Below, in pieces: positions 7,997 to 17,042 of a stretch of 56,029 nucleotides of DNA. Each line of letters begins with the position of its first letter. The first letter of the stretch is position 1. The notes under the pieces are model-generated. The model saw nothing but the letters and a program-made list of their open reading frames with translations. It was not told the origin of the DNA and searched no databases. The stretch is from Polyangiaceae bacterium (GTDB lineage Bacteria; Myxococcota_A; Polyangia; Polyangiales; Polyangiaceae). Both the position numbers and the translations under genes were made by a program. The DNA is taken from assembly GCA_020849655.1 (NCBI GenBank), contig JADLFU010000200.1, forward strand, positions 1 through 56,029, written 5' to 3'.

Positions 7997-9580
7997 TCAG
8001 GGACAGAGCGCCGGCGGGGCCGACGCGAGCGCCTTCGTCTTCGCGACCAGGTTGCCCCCGTCGGTCTCCGGCGTGGTCTGATCGCCGTCCCCCGCGCCGA
8101 ACAGCACGCCCGCGACGTGCGCGGCCGCGAACTCATCCGGGTGCGCGAAGAAGTAGTCGACCTTGTTGTCCTTCCACTTCTTCGGCTGGTTCGGCAGCGC
8201 CTCGTTGCCCACCGGCAGCTGCCACCAGACGACGGCCTTGCCCGACGCCTCGGCGAGCGCCTTCGACCACGCGAGCGCCTGGTGGTAGGTCGGCAGCTGC
8301 TGGTTGGACGCGTCGAGCCAGGTGTCCTGCCCCTTCGACTGATCGTAGCCCGCGTCGCGATCGCTGATGTCGACGGCCACGAGATCGCCGTCCAGCGCGC
8401 CGAGCTCGCTCATGTAGGTCACCAGCTTCTTCGCCTCGGTCGCCGGGTCGACCGACGCCATCGTGTTCGTGACGATGTCGTACTTCGGCACCCACGGGGA
8501 GAAGTGCAGCGCGATCTTCACGTTGGGCGCGTGCTTGCGCGCCATCTTCACGATGCACCGCCCGAGCCCCGCGACGCTCGCCTCCTCGCCCGCGCAGTCG
8601 GCCGCGTTCGCCGTCGGCACCGGCACCGGCATCGCGTGAGGATCGGGGCCCTTCTGCACGACGTACCCCCAGAAATCCGGCTCGACGTGCACGATCGCGG
8701 TCTCCTGTCCGATCGTCTGGAAGAGGAACCGCAGATCGTCGAAGAACCGCGCGGCGAGCGCGGGCTGCGCGATCGCGTCGACCTCCGCCGGCCCCTCGGC
8801 CCCCTGGGAGGATTGCAGGATCTCGTAGTACGTGATCCACGGGATCTGCCCGTCCGCCTTCGCGCGCGAGACGAAGCCCTTGATGTACTGGCCCGGCGGA
8901 TCGCTCTTCGACTGCCAGCAGCCCCACCACGGCCCCGGATCGCACTGGGCGTCGTCGCAGCTCGAGCACCCGGGGCCGAGCCCGCCGGCGAGGTAGAGGT
9001 AGCGCGCGTCGAAAGGCGCGCCGGCGGCGGTCGCGTCGGTCATCGACGCGCCGACGAGCAGCCGTGATTTCCCCAGCGACGCGACGAAGCTCTGCGCGAC
9101 ACACGAGCCCGCGCCCGCGCTGCCCCCGCTCGACGCGCCGGCGCTGCCCCCGCTCGACGCGCCGGCGCTCCCGCCGGTCGTGCTCCCGCCCTTGCCGCCG
9201 CTCGGTGTGCCCGCGCTGCCGCCCTTGCCGCCGCTCGGCGCGCCCGCGCTGCCGGCGCTCGGTGTGCCCGCGCTGCCGGCGCTCGGCGTGCCCGCGCTTC
9301 CGCCAGCGCCCGCGCCCGACGCGCCGCCGCCTACGCCTCCGCCGCTGTGCGCTCCTGCGCTCCCCCCGAGCCCCGCTCCGGCCTTGCCCGCGCCCCCCGC
9401 TCCCGCCTTGCCCGCGCCCCCTGCTCCGGCCTTGCCCGCGCTCCCCGCTCCCGCCTTGCCCGCGCTCGCGGCGCCCGCGCCGCCGGCGCTCGTCGTCGCA
9501 GGCGCGTCGTCGCCCCCTCCTCCGCAAGCAGCGATCGAGAGCAGCGTGAGGATTGTGCAAGCAGGGACGCGGGACCACAT
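7997..9580 (-). CDS. Repeat-tethered lipoprotein with TIM-barrel-like C-terminal domain
   Basis: 527 residues. Lipobox LLSIAAC (Cys19) after MWSRVPACTILT. Residues 32-158 are low-complexity Gly/Ala/Ser/Lys repeats (GKAGAG, then GSAGTPS and GSAGASSGG types), probably a flexible tether. Residues 160-527 are a globular domain rich in Trp and Asp with barrel-like strand motifs (PWITYYEIL, AIVHVEPDFWGYV, VKIALHFSPW, VAVDISDRD, VVWWQLPVG). The EPDFWG and DISDRD loops resemble active-site ends of glycosidase-type barrels, but I cannot name a family. ATG start lies six bases after a TAGCAT hexamer and has no Shine-Dalgarno. Confidence 0.75.
   Translation of the reverse strand: MWSRVPACTILTLLSIAACGGGGDDAPATTSAGGAGAASAGKAGAGSAGKAGAGGAGKAGAGGAGKAGAGLGGSAGAHSGGGVGGGASGAGAGGSAGTPSAGSAGTPSAGSAGAPSGGKGGSAGTPSGGKGGSTTGGSAGASSGGSAGASSGGSAGAGSCVAQSFVASLGKSRLLVGASMTDATAAGAPFDARYLYLAGGLGPGCSSCDDAQCDPGPWWGCWQSKSDPPGQYIKGFVSRAKADGQIPWITYYEILQSSQGAEGPAEVDAIAQPALAARFFDDLRFLFQTIGQETAIVHVEPDFWGYVVQKGPDPHAMPVPVPTANAADCAGEEASVAGLGRCIVKMARKHAPNVKIALHFSPWVPKYDIVTNTMASVDPATEAKKLVTYMSELGALDGDLVAVDISDRDAGYDQSKGQDTWLDASNQQLPTYHQALAWSKALAEASGKAVVWWQLPVGNEALPNQPKKWKDNKVDYFFAHPDEFAAAHVAGVLFGAGDGDQTTPETDGGNLVAKTKALASAPPALCP
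9107..9487 (-). repeat. Low-complexity coding repeats (Gly/Ala/Ser tether)
   Basis: Imperfect tandem units inside the lipoprotein gene: 12-24 base units reading GKAGAG(S/G)A on the N-terminal side and GSAGTPSGGKG or GSAGASSG on the C-terminal side. All are multiples of three, so the frame is preserved. Confidence 0.85.
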
Positions 9581-9628
9581 GCGCCGATGCTATCGGTCCA
9601 CGCGCCGCGTGCGCAACGCGCCTCCCGA

Positions 9629-10558
9629 TCAGATCGCGCGGCGCATGAAGAGCTCCTCGAGGCTCTCGCGCTTCTGCTGGACGGCGACGACCTCGGCGCC
9701 CGCCTCGACCACCCGCCGGAGCACCTCGCCCGCTCCCCTGCCCCCGACGACCTCGATGAGCGTGTGGACCCCCCGCGCGGACACGCTGACGCCCTCGGCG
9801 ACGAGCGCCGCGCGAACTTCGGGCGCGAGCGCGTCGACCACGATCTCCGTGTGGTGCACCTCGCCTCCCAGCAGGTCGCGCAGCGCGCCGCTGATCACGA
9901 CCTCGCCCCTCTTCAGCACCGTGACGCGCTCGCAGATGCTCTCGACGTCGGCGAGGATGTGGGTCGACAGGAAGACCGTGCGCCCGCGCGCCTGCTCCTC
10001 GAGGATGAGATCGCGGATCTCCTTGCGACCCACGGGATCGAGCCCGCTCATCGGCTCGTCGAGGATGAGCAGCTCCGGATCGTGCAGGATGGCCGCGGCG
10101 ATGCTGGTGCGCTGCTGCATGCCCTTCGAGAGGGCGCGCGCCGGGCGGTCGGCCGCGTACGCGACGCCGGTGCGCTCGAGCGATGACATCGCGAGGTCGC
10201 GGAGCTCGCGGCCCCGGAGCCCCGAGAGCGCGCCGCACATCTCCACGAACTCGCGCGGCGTGATGTACGGGTAGATGTACGGGTTCTCCGGCGAGAACCC
10301 GATGCGCGCGCGCGCCCTGGCCGACGGGACGGGCTCGCCGAACAGCGTCGCCACGCCGCCGGTGGGGGCGATGAGCCCCGTCAGCATCTTGATGACGGTG
10401 GTCTTGCCGGAGCCGTTCGGCCCGATGAAGCCGAAGATCTCGCCCGCGCGCACCTCGAAGGAGACGCCCTTCACGGCCTCGACGCGCCTGCGGAAGAAGC
10501 CCTGCAGGAAGGTCTTCTTCAGCCCCTCGACGGCGATGACAGGACGCTCGGACGCCAC
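9629..10558 (-). CDS. ABC transporter ATP-binding protein (ABC-2/CcmA type)
   Basis: 309 residues, GTG start. Walker A GPNGSGKTT 46-54, signature LSKGM 143-147, Walker B LLILDE 163-168, H-loop His200, followed by a roughly 80-residue C-terminal accessory domain of the drug/ABC-2 exporter ATPase type. It would power a membrane permease, but none is encoded next to it: the neighbours are a lipoprotein gene and, divergently, a TerB-like gene. The permease must be elsewhere or the gene is orphaned. Confidence 0.93.
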   Translation of the reverse strand: MASERPVIAVEGLKKTFLQGFFRRRVEAVKGVSFEVRAGEIFGFIGPNGSGKTTVIKMLTGLIAPTGGVATLFGEPVPSARARARIGFSPENPYIYPYITPREFVEMCGALSGLRGRELRDLAMSSLERTGVAYAADRPARALSKGMQQRTSIAAAILHDPELLILDEPMSGLDPVGRKEIRDLILEEQARGRTVFLSTHILADVESICERVTVLKRGEVVISGALRDLLGGEVHHTEIVVDALAPEVRAALVAEGVSVSARGVHTLIEVVGGRGAGEVLRRVVEAGAEVVAVQQKRESLEELFMRRAI

Positions 10559-10686
10559 GCTCGCCGGCAGTTCTACGCCGCGCGCGGGGGCCGGTCACGG
10601 GCGTTCGGCGCGGCCGTCACGAAAGCGAGGGATGACGGCGCGCGCCGCTGGTAGCGTTCGTCGCTCGAGAAGGAGACCACGACCCC

Positions 10687-11136
10687 ATGTCCATCGCCAA
10701 CGCGTGCACCGCCATCACCGCCTGGGCCAGCGAGGCCGGCATCAGCCAGGACCGCGATCTGTCGCCGTTCGTCACCTGCGCGGTGCTGGTCGCGCAGTCC
10801 GACGGCCCGATCACCGAGAGCGAGTTCAAGGAGCTGAACGAGATCCAGATCTGCCTCACCGGCGCGGAGTACTCGTGGGATCAGCTCCAGGCCGAGGTCG
10901 ACTGGATCGCGAACAACGGCAACGACGGCGCAGTCACGACCGTGGCCGAGCAGCTGACCGAGGAGTCCGACCGCAGGCTCGCGGTGTCGTTCGCCGCGCT
11001 CATCGCGTGCGCCGAGCGCGGCGTCGGCGCGCAGGAGGGGGCGGCGTTGCAGGCGCTCGGCCAGGGCCTCGGGTTCTCCCACGACGAGGTGCTGCAGCTG
11101 CTCGGCAAGGCGATGAACGCCGCCGCCGGGCGCTGA
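10687..11136 (+). CDS. TerB-like small alpha-helical protein
   Basis: 149 residues. ATG with AAGGAG about 12 bases upstream and TAGCGT at 10652-10657. All-alpha acidic protein; CAVLVAQSDGPITESEFKEL (residues about 37-56) and the C-terminal FAALIACAERGVGAQEGAAL repeat resemble the two acidic helical halves of TerB/DjlA-type tellurite-resistance domains. No signal peptide, so probably cytoplasmic. The similarity is judged by eye and is modest. Convergent with the BMP gene (5-base gap). Confidence 0.55.
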   Translation: MSIANACTAITAWASEAGISQDRDLSPFVTCAVLVAQSDGPITESEFKELNEIQICLTGAEYSWDQLQAEVDWIANNGNDGAVTTVAEQLTEESDRRLAVSFAALIACAERGVGAQEGAALQALGQGLGFSHDEVLQLLGKAMNAAAGR

Positions 11137-11141
11137 TCGGA

Positions 11142-12161
11142 TCAGCGCGTCGACGGGACGCGCACGCGGCCGCCGGCGATCTCCGCCCGCAGGGCCTCCA
11201 CGCGCGCGACGAGCTCGGGTGAGAGGCCCGCGGCGTGCGGGCCCTCGTGCACCCAGTCGACGCCGCCCTCGGCGAGCCCGAACGCGCGCAGCCCTCCTCT
11301 GAAACGCCCGAGCGTCACGTCGCGGATGATCTCGAACACGGCGACGTCGACCCGCTTGACCATGCTGGTCACGACGACGCCGGGCGCCTCGTCGGCCTGA
11401 TCGCGGTCCACGCCGATCGCGCGCGCGCCGCGCTCTCGCGCCGCCTCGAACACACCGTTGCCCGTCAGCCCGGCGGCGTGAAACAGCACGTCGGCCCCGC
11501 CCGCGATCTGCGCGGCGGCGATCGCCTTGCCCTTCGCGGGATCGCGGAACGCCTCGCCCGTCGAGCCCGCGTACGCGACCGCGACGGCGCACGCGGGGCA
11601 GGTCGCGCGCGCGCCGGCCGCGAAGCCGAGCTCGAACTTCACGATGAGGGGGATGCTCATCCCCCCGACGAACCCGACCTTCGACGTTCTCGTGAGCAGG
11701 CCGGCCGCCGCGCCGACGAGGAACGACGCCTCCTCCTCGCGGAACCCGAGCCCGGCGAGGTTGGGCGGAGCGGGACGAGGCCCCGGCGCGTAGTCGACGC
11801 ACGCGAAGCGCACCCCGGGGAAATCCGCCGCGACCTCGCCGATGTCGCGCGAGAAGATGTACCCGACGCCGATGACGAGCTCGAAGCCGCGGGCCGCGAA
11901 GAGGCGGAGCGCGCCCTCGCGGTCCTCCGCGCCGAGCGGCTCGGCGAGCTCGAACGCGACGCCCAGCTCGCGCGACGCGCGCGCGAGCCCCTCGTACGCG
12001 GCGTCGTTGAAGCTCTTGTCGCCGCGGCCGCCGACGTCGAACACGAGCCCCACGCGCGGCGCGCCGCGGGCAGGCGCGGGGGTCTGCCCCACCCGCCGCG
12101 GGAGCGCGAGCGACGCGCCCGCGAGCGCGAGGGCCGCGAGGAGCGCGCGACGGTCGGCCAC
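11142..12161 (-). CDS. BMP family (PnrA/Med-type) substrate-binding protein
   Basis: 339 residues, GTG start. Hydrophobic N-terminus (residues 5-20) for export. Family features: RVGLVFDVGGRGDKSFNDAAYEGL near 37-59, VIGVGYIFSRDIGEVAADFPGVRFACVDY, and KVGFVGGMSIPLIVKFELGF. This family binds purine nucleosides or acts as a basic membrane lipoprotein for ABC uptake (family knowledge). No lipobox Cys is visible, and no permease or ATPase genes of a nucleoside uptake system are next to it, which is unusual. Confidence 0.88.
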   Translation of the reverse strand: MADRRALLAALALAGASLALPRRVGQTPAPARGAPRVGLVFDVGGRGDKSFNDAAYEGLARASRELGVAFELAEPLGAEDREGALRLFAARGFELVIGVGYIFSRDIGEVAADFPGVRFACVDYAPGPRPAPPNLAGLGFREEEASFLVGAAAGLLTRTSKVGFVGGMSIPLIVKFELGFAAGARATCPACAVAVAYAGSTGEAFRDPAKGKAIAAAQIAGGADVLFHAAGLTGNGVFEAARERGARAIGVDRDQADEAPGVVVTSMVKRVDVAVFEIIRDVTLGRFRGGLRAFGLAEGGVDWVHEGPHAAGLSPELVARVEALRAEIAGGRVRVPSTR

Positions 12162-12185
12162 CTGTCGAGTGTGACCACGGATCGC

Positions 12186-12890
12186 TCAGCGCGGCGATGA
12201 GATGTGGACGCGGCCGCGAGAAGATTGCAGGAATTCGCCGAGCGCGGCGCCGAGCCGCCCCGCGAGCACCCAGCGGCGCAGCTCGCAGCGCACCTCGTCG
12301 AACGGCCTGCCACGGAAGGGGTTGGGCGCGCGGTAGGCCTCCCGCAGCTCGAGCGCCGTCGGCGCGAGCATCGGCGTCACCATCCGGTCGAGGTAGCGCG
12401 CCGCCTGCGCCTCGCGCCGGACGAGGCGCGCGATCTCGGACTCGCCCACGCCCTCCGCGGCCGCCGCCTCGTTGAGCCTCGCCGTGCCGCCCACCCTCGA
12501 GATCAACAATCCGCGCGACACCGCGAGCCCGCGCGCGGTGTCGTCGACCGCCGCGTCAGGCGGACCGTCGCACGGATCGCCGGCCGTCGCGGGCCGCGCC
12601 TCGACGGGGAGCGACGCGAGCAGCGAGGTCGCCACGTGGCGATCGAGCGCCGCGCGGAGGTACCGGGGTGCGTACCTGCCCTGCGCATCGACGGCGGGCT
12701 CACCGGCCGCGAGCGCCTCCAGGCGAGCCTCGAACGCGAGCTCCCGCTCGAACACCGCGACCGGCTTCGTGGGGCCGCCGGTCTCCGGGGCGTCGAAGAG
12801 GAGGAAGAGCCGATCGACCGGGCGCGCGGCGGCCGTCGCGCAGACACCCATCACCATCGAGGCGATGGCCGCGCGCGCGACCGCTCGCAC
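12186..12890 (-). CDS. Exported protein, SurA N-domain-like, function unknown
   Basis: 234 residues, GTG start directly abutting the stop of the upstream UPF0158 gene (TAG|GTG), so translation is probably coupled. Signal peptide 1-23 (VCATAAARP). Helical body: a segment LISRVGGTARLNEAAAAEGVGE then PTALELREAYRA and PFDEVRCELRRWVLAGRLGAALGEFL, the pattern of the peptide-binding helices of SurA/PpiC-type chaperones, but there is no peptidyl-prolyl isomerase domain. Family call is tentative. Confidence 0.55.
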   Translation of the reverse strand: MRAVARAAIASMVMGVCATAAARPVDRLFLLFDAPETGGPTKPVAVFERELAFEARLEALAAGEPAVDAQGRYAPRYLRAALDRHVATSLLASLPVEARPATAGDPCDGPPDAAVDDTARGLAVSRGLLISRVGGTARLNEAAAAEGVGESEIARLVRREAQAARYLDRMVTPMLAPTALELREAYRAPNPFRGRPFDEVRCELRRWVLAGRLGAALGEFLQSSRGRVHISSPR

Positions 12891-13721
12891 CTAGCTCGTC
12901 TCGCCCGAGGGCGGGGGCTCGTCCTGCGGGGCGCTCTCGGTCGCGGCCGGCGCGAGGGCGGCGCGCGCGATGCGCCGGGCCTTCAAGAACTCACCGAACG
13001 CCGCCAGCGTCTCCAGCTCGCGCGGCCCGAGCGCCTCGATCAGCTCGCGGACGTGCTTGCGCAGGCCGTCGGCGGTGCGGGCGCGCCGCGCCTCACGCGC
13101 CTCCTGACGATCGGTCTCGGTGGCGGGCTCCGCGCGCTCCGGCGCGCCCTCTGCGCCGTCGGGCGCCGGCCCCGTGACGCGAGGCACGGACACGAGCGCG
13201 TGCGCGCCCAGCCACGCTTCCATGAACGTGCGCAGCCGCTCGCTGCGGAACTCGAACCAGCGCTCGCGCTCCACCCCGTGCCCCATCAGCACGTCCTTGA
13301 AGCGCCGGAACGCGCCCTTGCCGTCGATGCTGGCCGCGAGCTTCCCGCGGAGCTCGGCGTCGTCCACCATCGGGATGAAGCGCTCCATCCAGCGATACTG
13401 CTCGCGGCTCGAGACGGGCGCGACGCGCAGGTACGCGGAGTCGACGTTGATGCGCGCGTGCATCTGGGGATCGGCGACGCCGTCGACGACGCGCAGCACG
13501 TCGCCCGTCGTGAGGTGCAGGTAGCTGTGCACCTCGGGCGCGTTGTTCTCGAAGGCGTCCTCGAGCGCCTCCCAGTCGATCGGCACCTCGCGGGGAGGCT
13601 GGTCTGGCTTGTCGCTCGGGTCGGTGTCCATGGCAGCGGGCGGCGCGCCTGGCGCGTCGCGGACCTCGGACCGTAGCGCGGATGAGATCTCTTGGGGGAC
13701 GGGAATCGGCAGTGGGCTCAT
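12891..13721 (-). CDS. UPF0158 family protein
   Basis: 276 residues. ATG with GAGGAG upstream. Residues 45-180 carry the UPF0158 pattern: VPIDWEALEDAFENN, HSYLHLTTGDVLRV, YRWMERFIPMV, IDGKGAFRRFKDVL and RERWFEFRSERLR. The C-terminal 90 residues are an Ala/Glu/Arg-rich extension not typical of the core family. Function of UPF0158 is unknown. First gene of a likely two-gene transcript with the exported SurA-like gene. Confidence 0.85.
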   Translation of the reverse strand: MSPLPIPVPQEISSALRSEVRDAPGAPPAAMDTDPSDKPDQPPREVPIDWEALEDAFENNAPEVHSYLHLTTGDVLRVVDGVADPQMHARINVDSAYLRVAPVSSREQYRWMERFIPMVDDAELRGKLAASIDGKGAFRRFKDVLMGHGVERERWFEFRSERLRTFMEAWLGAHALVSVPRVTGPAPDGAEGAPERAEPATETDRQEAREARRARTADGLRKHVRELIEALGPRELETLAAFGEFLKARRIARAALAPAATESAPQDEPPPSGETS

Positions 13722-13754
13722 GGGGGGCTCCTCGCGCGGCGGGGCGCGCAGGCG

Positions 13755-14912
13755 TCAGTCGACGACGCTGGGACACCCCACGAACACCTCGGCGCGCTCG
13801 ATCAATCCCGCGCTCAGCGCCTCGCAGGATTTTCCGTGGACGGTGAGCGTCGTCGCCGAGTCGTACGTCCACCCGTCGACGGGATCCTTCGGCACCACGA
13901 CGTCGTCGAAGTAGAGGTTCACGAGCGCCTCGTCCGCGGGGGGCGCGTCGAGCGTGAACGTGCACGACGCCGGGATCTGCTCGCCGAGCTGCGTGAACAC
14001 GTCCTCGACCGTCGCGAGATCGTCGACGCGGTAGTAGCGGGGCGCCGTGGGCCGGGGCGCGCCGCCGGCGACCGCCATCGCCTCGAGGAGCGACGCGTAC
14101 GGCGCCGACCCCGGCACGCCCACCACGAGCACGCGCACGCCGAGCGCCGCGAGGCTGCTGACGGCCGAGAGCGTGGGACCGTCGTCGAGGCAGCTCGACG
14201 GGCTCGCCTGCGGATCGACCGCCGGATCGCAGCAGTTGGAGATCTTGCAGGATTGTTCGATGTTAGGGATGCACTCTTCAGGGCCGCAGCTGGTCGCGAA
14301 GTTGCAGTTCGGGCCGCCGTCGGTCGCGAGCACGACGAAGCTGTGCGCGGCGTCGGCCTCGAGCCGCTTTCGCACGGCGACGAGCGTCGCGGCCGTCGGC
14401 GTGCCGCCGTTCGGAGGCGCGGCGAAGAGCAGCGTCGAGAGGTTCTGCGCGACGGGCCCGGCCTTGCCCGCGTCGAAGTACGAGCGCGGATCGCCCGGCT
14501 GGAGCGGGAGCACCTCGGCGCCCGCGCCGCACGCGCCGCCGAAGGGGAAGATCATGAGGCCGAGCTCACATTTGTGGCCGACGCGCCGCGCGAGGTTGAC
14601 GAGGCCGGTGTAGACGGCGTCGCTCTTCCTCTTGTCGTCGATGACCTCCTTCATGCTGCCGGACCGATCGACGACGAAGTAGAGCCGCACGGGCTCGCGG
14701 CGCGACGCGACGGAGTGGTACTCGCACGAGCCGTCGATGAGCGGCTTCGACGACGCGTCGAAGCCCCCGGCGTCGGGGGCGGCTGCGTCCGCGTCGGCCT
14801 CCACGCCCGCGTCCGCCGCGGTCGCGCCGAGCGGCGGAGGTCGCGCGCGATCGCCGCCGCACGCGGCGACGAGCGCCACCGCGGCGGCGAGCGACCAGGG
14901 ACGAGCAGGCAC
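13755..14912 (-). CDS. von Willebrand factor type A domain lipoprotein
   Basis: 385 residues from GTG 14912, chosen because it gives a lipoprotein signal (ARPWSLAAAVALVAAC, Cys18); the frame is open much further upstream without such a signal. An Asp/Ala-rich tether precedes a vWA domain: MIDAS DRSGS at 82-86, ATDGG later in the domain, and a C-terminal beta segment. Eight or more Cys suggest disulfides in the periplasm or at the surface. TACGCT lies 11 bases before the start. Possible role in adhesion or protein contact; ligand unknown. Confidence 0.85.
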   Translation of the reverse strand: MPARPWSLAAAVALVAACGGDRARPPPLGATAADAGVEADADAAAPDAGGFDASSKPLIDGSCEYHSVASRREPVRLYFVVDRSGSMKEVIDDKRKSDAVYTGLVNLARRVGHKCELGLMIFPFGGACGAGAEVLPLQPGDPRSYFDAGKAGPVAQNLSTLLFAAPPNGGTPTAATLVAVRKRLEADAAHSFVVLATDGGPNCNFATSCGPEECIPNIEQSCKISNCCDPAVDPQASPSSCLDDGPTLSAVSSLAALGVRVLVVGVPGSAPYASLLEAMAVAGGAPRPTAPRYYRVDDLATVEDVFTQLGEQIPASCTFTLDAPPADEALVNLYFDDVVVPKDPVDGWTYDSATTLTVHGKSCEALSAGLIERAEVFVGCPSVVD

Positions 14913-14980
14913 GGCCGCGGGGCAGCGTAGCACCGCGGGTCCGGCTTCTGTCGGGCGCGCGCCCGTGGCAGGCAGCGCGC

Positions 14981-15655
14981 ATGATCCGAGAGGCGCTGGA
15001 GGCCGTCCGCGCGGAGATCGACGCCGCGGCGCTCGCGGCGGGGCGCGCGCCCGCCGAGATCGAGCTGTGCGCCGTCTCGAAGACGAAGCCCGCGTCGAGC
15101 CTCCGCGAGGCGTACGCGGCCTGCCAGCGCGTGTTCGGCGAGAACTACGCGCAGGAGCTCGCGGACAAGCGCGCGGAGCTCGCCGATCTCCCGGGCCTCG
15201 TGCTGCGGATGATCGGCCACGTCCAGACGAACAAGGCGCGCGTGGTCGCCAGGATCGCCGACGCCGTCGACACGGTCGACCGCCCCGAGCTGGCCCGCGA
15301 GCTCGGGCGCCGCGCGGCCGCGGCCGGGAGGGTGCTGTCGGTGATGATCGAGGTGAACGTCGGCGGCGAGGCGCAGAAGCACGGCGTCTCCCCCGACCGG
15401 CTCGGCGAGGTGCTCGACGCCGTCGCGCGCGAGCCCTCGCTCGCGCTCGAGGGGCTGATGACGGTGCCGCCGCACACGGAGGATCCCGCGGGCGCGCGCC
15501 CGTACTTCGCCCGGCTGCGGGCGCTGCGTGACGCGCACGGCGGCGCGCGCGCGCTGCCAAGGCTGAGCATGGGCATGAGCCACGATTTTCGGGAGGCGAT
15601 CCTCGAGGGGTCGACGATGGTGCGCGTCGGCTCCGCCATCTTCGGGGCGAGATGA
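14981..15655 (+). CDS. yggS: YggS/PLPBP-type pyridoxal phosphate homeostasis protein
   Basis: 224 residues, typical length. PLP lysine in CAVSKTKP (Lys34), GENYAQE, HVQTNK and the C-terminal GMSHDF..A...GSTMVRVGSAIFG phosphate-binding block are all present. Members carry PLP and buffer vitamin B6 and amino-acid pools rather than catalysing a known reaction. Overlaps rarA by four bases (ATGA). Confidence 0.95.
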   Translation: MIREALEAVRAEIDAAALAAGRAPAEIELCAVSKTKPASSLREAYAACQRVFGENYAQELADKRAELADLPGLVLRMIGHVQTNKARVVARIADAVDTVDRPELARELGRRAAAAGRVLSVMIEVNVGGEAQKHGVSPDRLGEVLDAVAREPSLALEGLMTVPPHTEDPAGARPYFARLRALRDAHGGARALPRLSMGMSHDFREAILEGSTMVRVGSAIFGAR

Positions 15656-16995
15656 GCGCGGCGCGCCGGCCGCCCCCGCCCGGACCCGCGCTCTTCCACG
15701 GCGCGCCGCGGTCGGACGGGCCGCTCGCCGAGCGCATGCGCCCGAGCGCGCTCGAGCACGTCGTCGGTCAGCGCCACCTGCTCGCGCCCGACAAGGCGCT
15801 GGCCCGCGCGATCGCCGAGGATCGCGTGCCCTCCATGATCCTGTGGGGCCCGCCCGGCTGCGGCAAGACGACGCTCGCGCGCGTGGTCGCCGAGCGGACG
15901 CGCGCGGTGTTCGAGCCCTTCTCGGCGGTCGGCGGCGGCGTGCCCGAGCTGCGCGCGCTGCTCGAGGCCGCCCGCGATCGGCGCGCGTTCCGGGGCGAGC
16001 GCACCATCGTGTTCGTCGACGAGATCCACAGGTTCAACAAGGCGCAGCAGGACGCCCTGCTGCCGTCCGTCGAGCGCGGCGACGCGGTGCTCATCGGGGC
16101 GACGACCGAGAACCCTTCCTTCTCCGTCAACGCGGCGCTGCTCTCTCGCGCGCGGGTGTTCCACCTCTCGGCGCTCGACGACGACGCGCTCTCGGAGCTC
16201 GTGCGGCGCGCCCTCGGCGATCCGCACCTCGGCCTCGGCGCGCGCGGCCGGGAGGCCGACGACGACGCGGTGGAGGCCCTCGTGTCGCTCGCGGACGGCG
16301 ACGCACGGCGCGCGCTCTCGCTGCTCGAGGCGGCCGTCGACCACGCCGCGAGCGTCGACCCGGAGGGCAAGGCGCTGTCGCGCGCCCACGTGGAGGCGAG
16401 CGCCGGCGCGCGCACGCTCCGGCACGACAAGCGCGGCGACGCGCACTACGATCTCGCGAGCGCGTTCATCAAGTCGATGCGCGGCAGCGATCCTGACGCG
16501 GCCCTGTACTGGATGACGCGGCTGCTCGAGGCCGGCGACGATCCGCTCTTCGTCGCGCGGCGGATGATCATCTTCGCGAGCGAGGACATCGGCAACGCGG
16601 ACCCGCGCGCGCTCGCGGTCGCGGTGGACGCGGATCGCGCGTTCCAGCGGCTGGGCATGCCGGAGGGGCTGTATCCGCTCGCGCACGCGTGCCTCTTCCT
16701 CGCCTCCGTGCCGAAGAGCGACCGCGTGAAGCGCGCGATCGCCGCCGCGCGCGAGCTCGTCGCGCGGCACGGCTCGCTCGAGGTGCCGAAGAAGCTGCGC
16801 AACGCGCCGACCCGCCTCCTGCGCGACCTCGGCCACGGCGAGGGCTACCGCTCGCCGCACGATCACGAGGATCACGTCGTGCCCGGCGAGGCGTACCTGC
16901 CGGACGAGCTCGTCGGCGCGCGCGTGTACGAGCCGTCCAACCAGGGGCTCGAGCAGACGATCCGCGAGCGACTGCTGCGCCTGCGCGCCCGGTAG
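15652..16995 (+). CDS. rarA: Replication-associated recombination protein RarA/MgsA
   Basis: 447 residues, typical length. AAA+ ATPase acting at stalled replication forks. Walker A GPPGCGKTT 66-74, DEIH Walker B 123-126 followed by RFNKAQQDALLP, sensor 1 in GATTENPSF, then the MgsA C-terminal region (RHDKRGDAHYDLASAFIKS, GSDPDAALYWMTRLLEAG). ATG start overlaps the yggS stop, indicating a two-gene operon. Confidence 0.95.
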   Translation: MSAARRPPPPGPALFHGAPRSDGPLAERMRPSALEHVVGQRHLLAPDKALARAIAEDRVPSMILWGPPGCGKTTLARVVAERTRAVFEPFSAVGGGVPELRALLEAARDRRAFRGERTIVFVDEIHRFNKAQQDALLPSVERGDAVLIGATTENPSFSVNAALLSRARVFHLSALDDDALSELVRRALGDPHLGLGARGREADDDAVEALVSLADGDARRALSLLEAAVDHAASVDPEGKALSRAHVEASAGARTLRHDKRGDAHYDLASAFIKSMRGSDPDAALYWMTRLLEAGDDPLFVARRMIIFASEDIGNADPRALAVAVDADRAFQRLGMPEGLYPLAHACLFLASVPKSDRVKRAIAAARELVARHGSLEVPKKLRNAPTRLLRDLGHGEGYRSPHDHEDHVVPGEAYLPDELVGARVYEPSNQGLEQTIRERLLRLRAR

Positions 16996-17042
16996 CCGAC
17001 GAAGATCGCGCCCGCGGAGCGCCGCGTGTAGTCGTCCCCTCG

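Noticed and set aside
8133-10598. 821-codon minus frame
   Set aside because: Shadow of the ABC ATPase and lipoprotein genes; extremely Arg/Gly-rich and no motifs.
14952-14965. Perfect 14-bp palindrome CGGGCGCGCGCCCG before yggS
   Set aside because: Simple GC alternation that is expected by chance in this base composition; no neighbouring promoter pattern.
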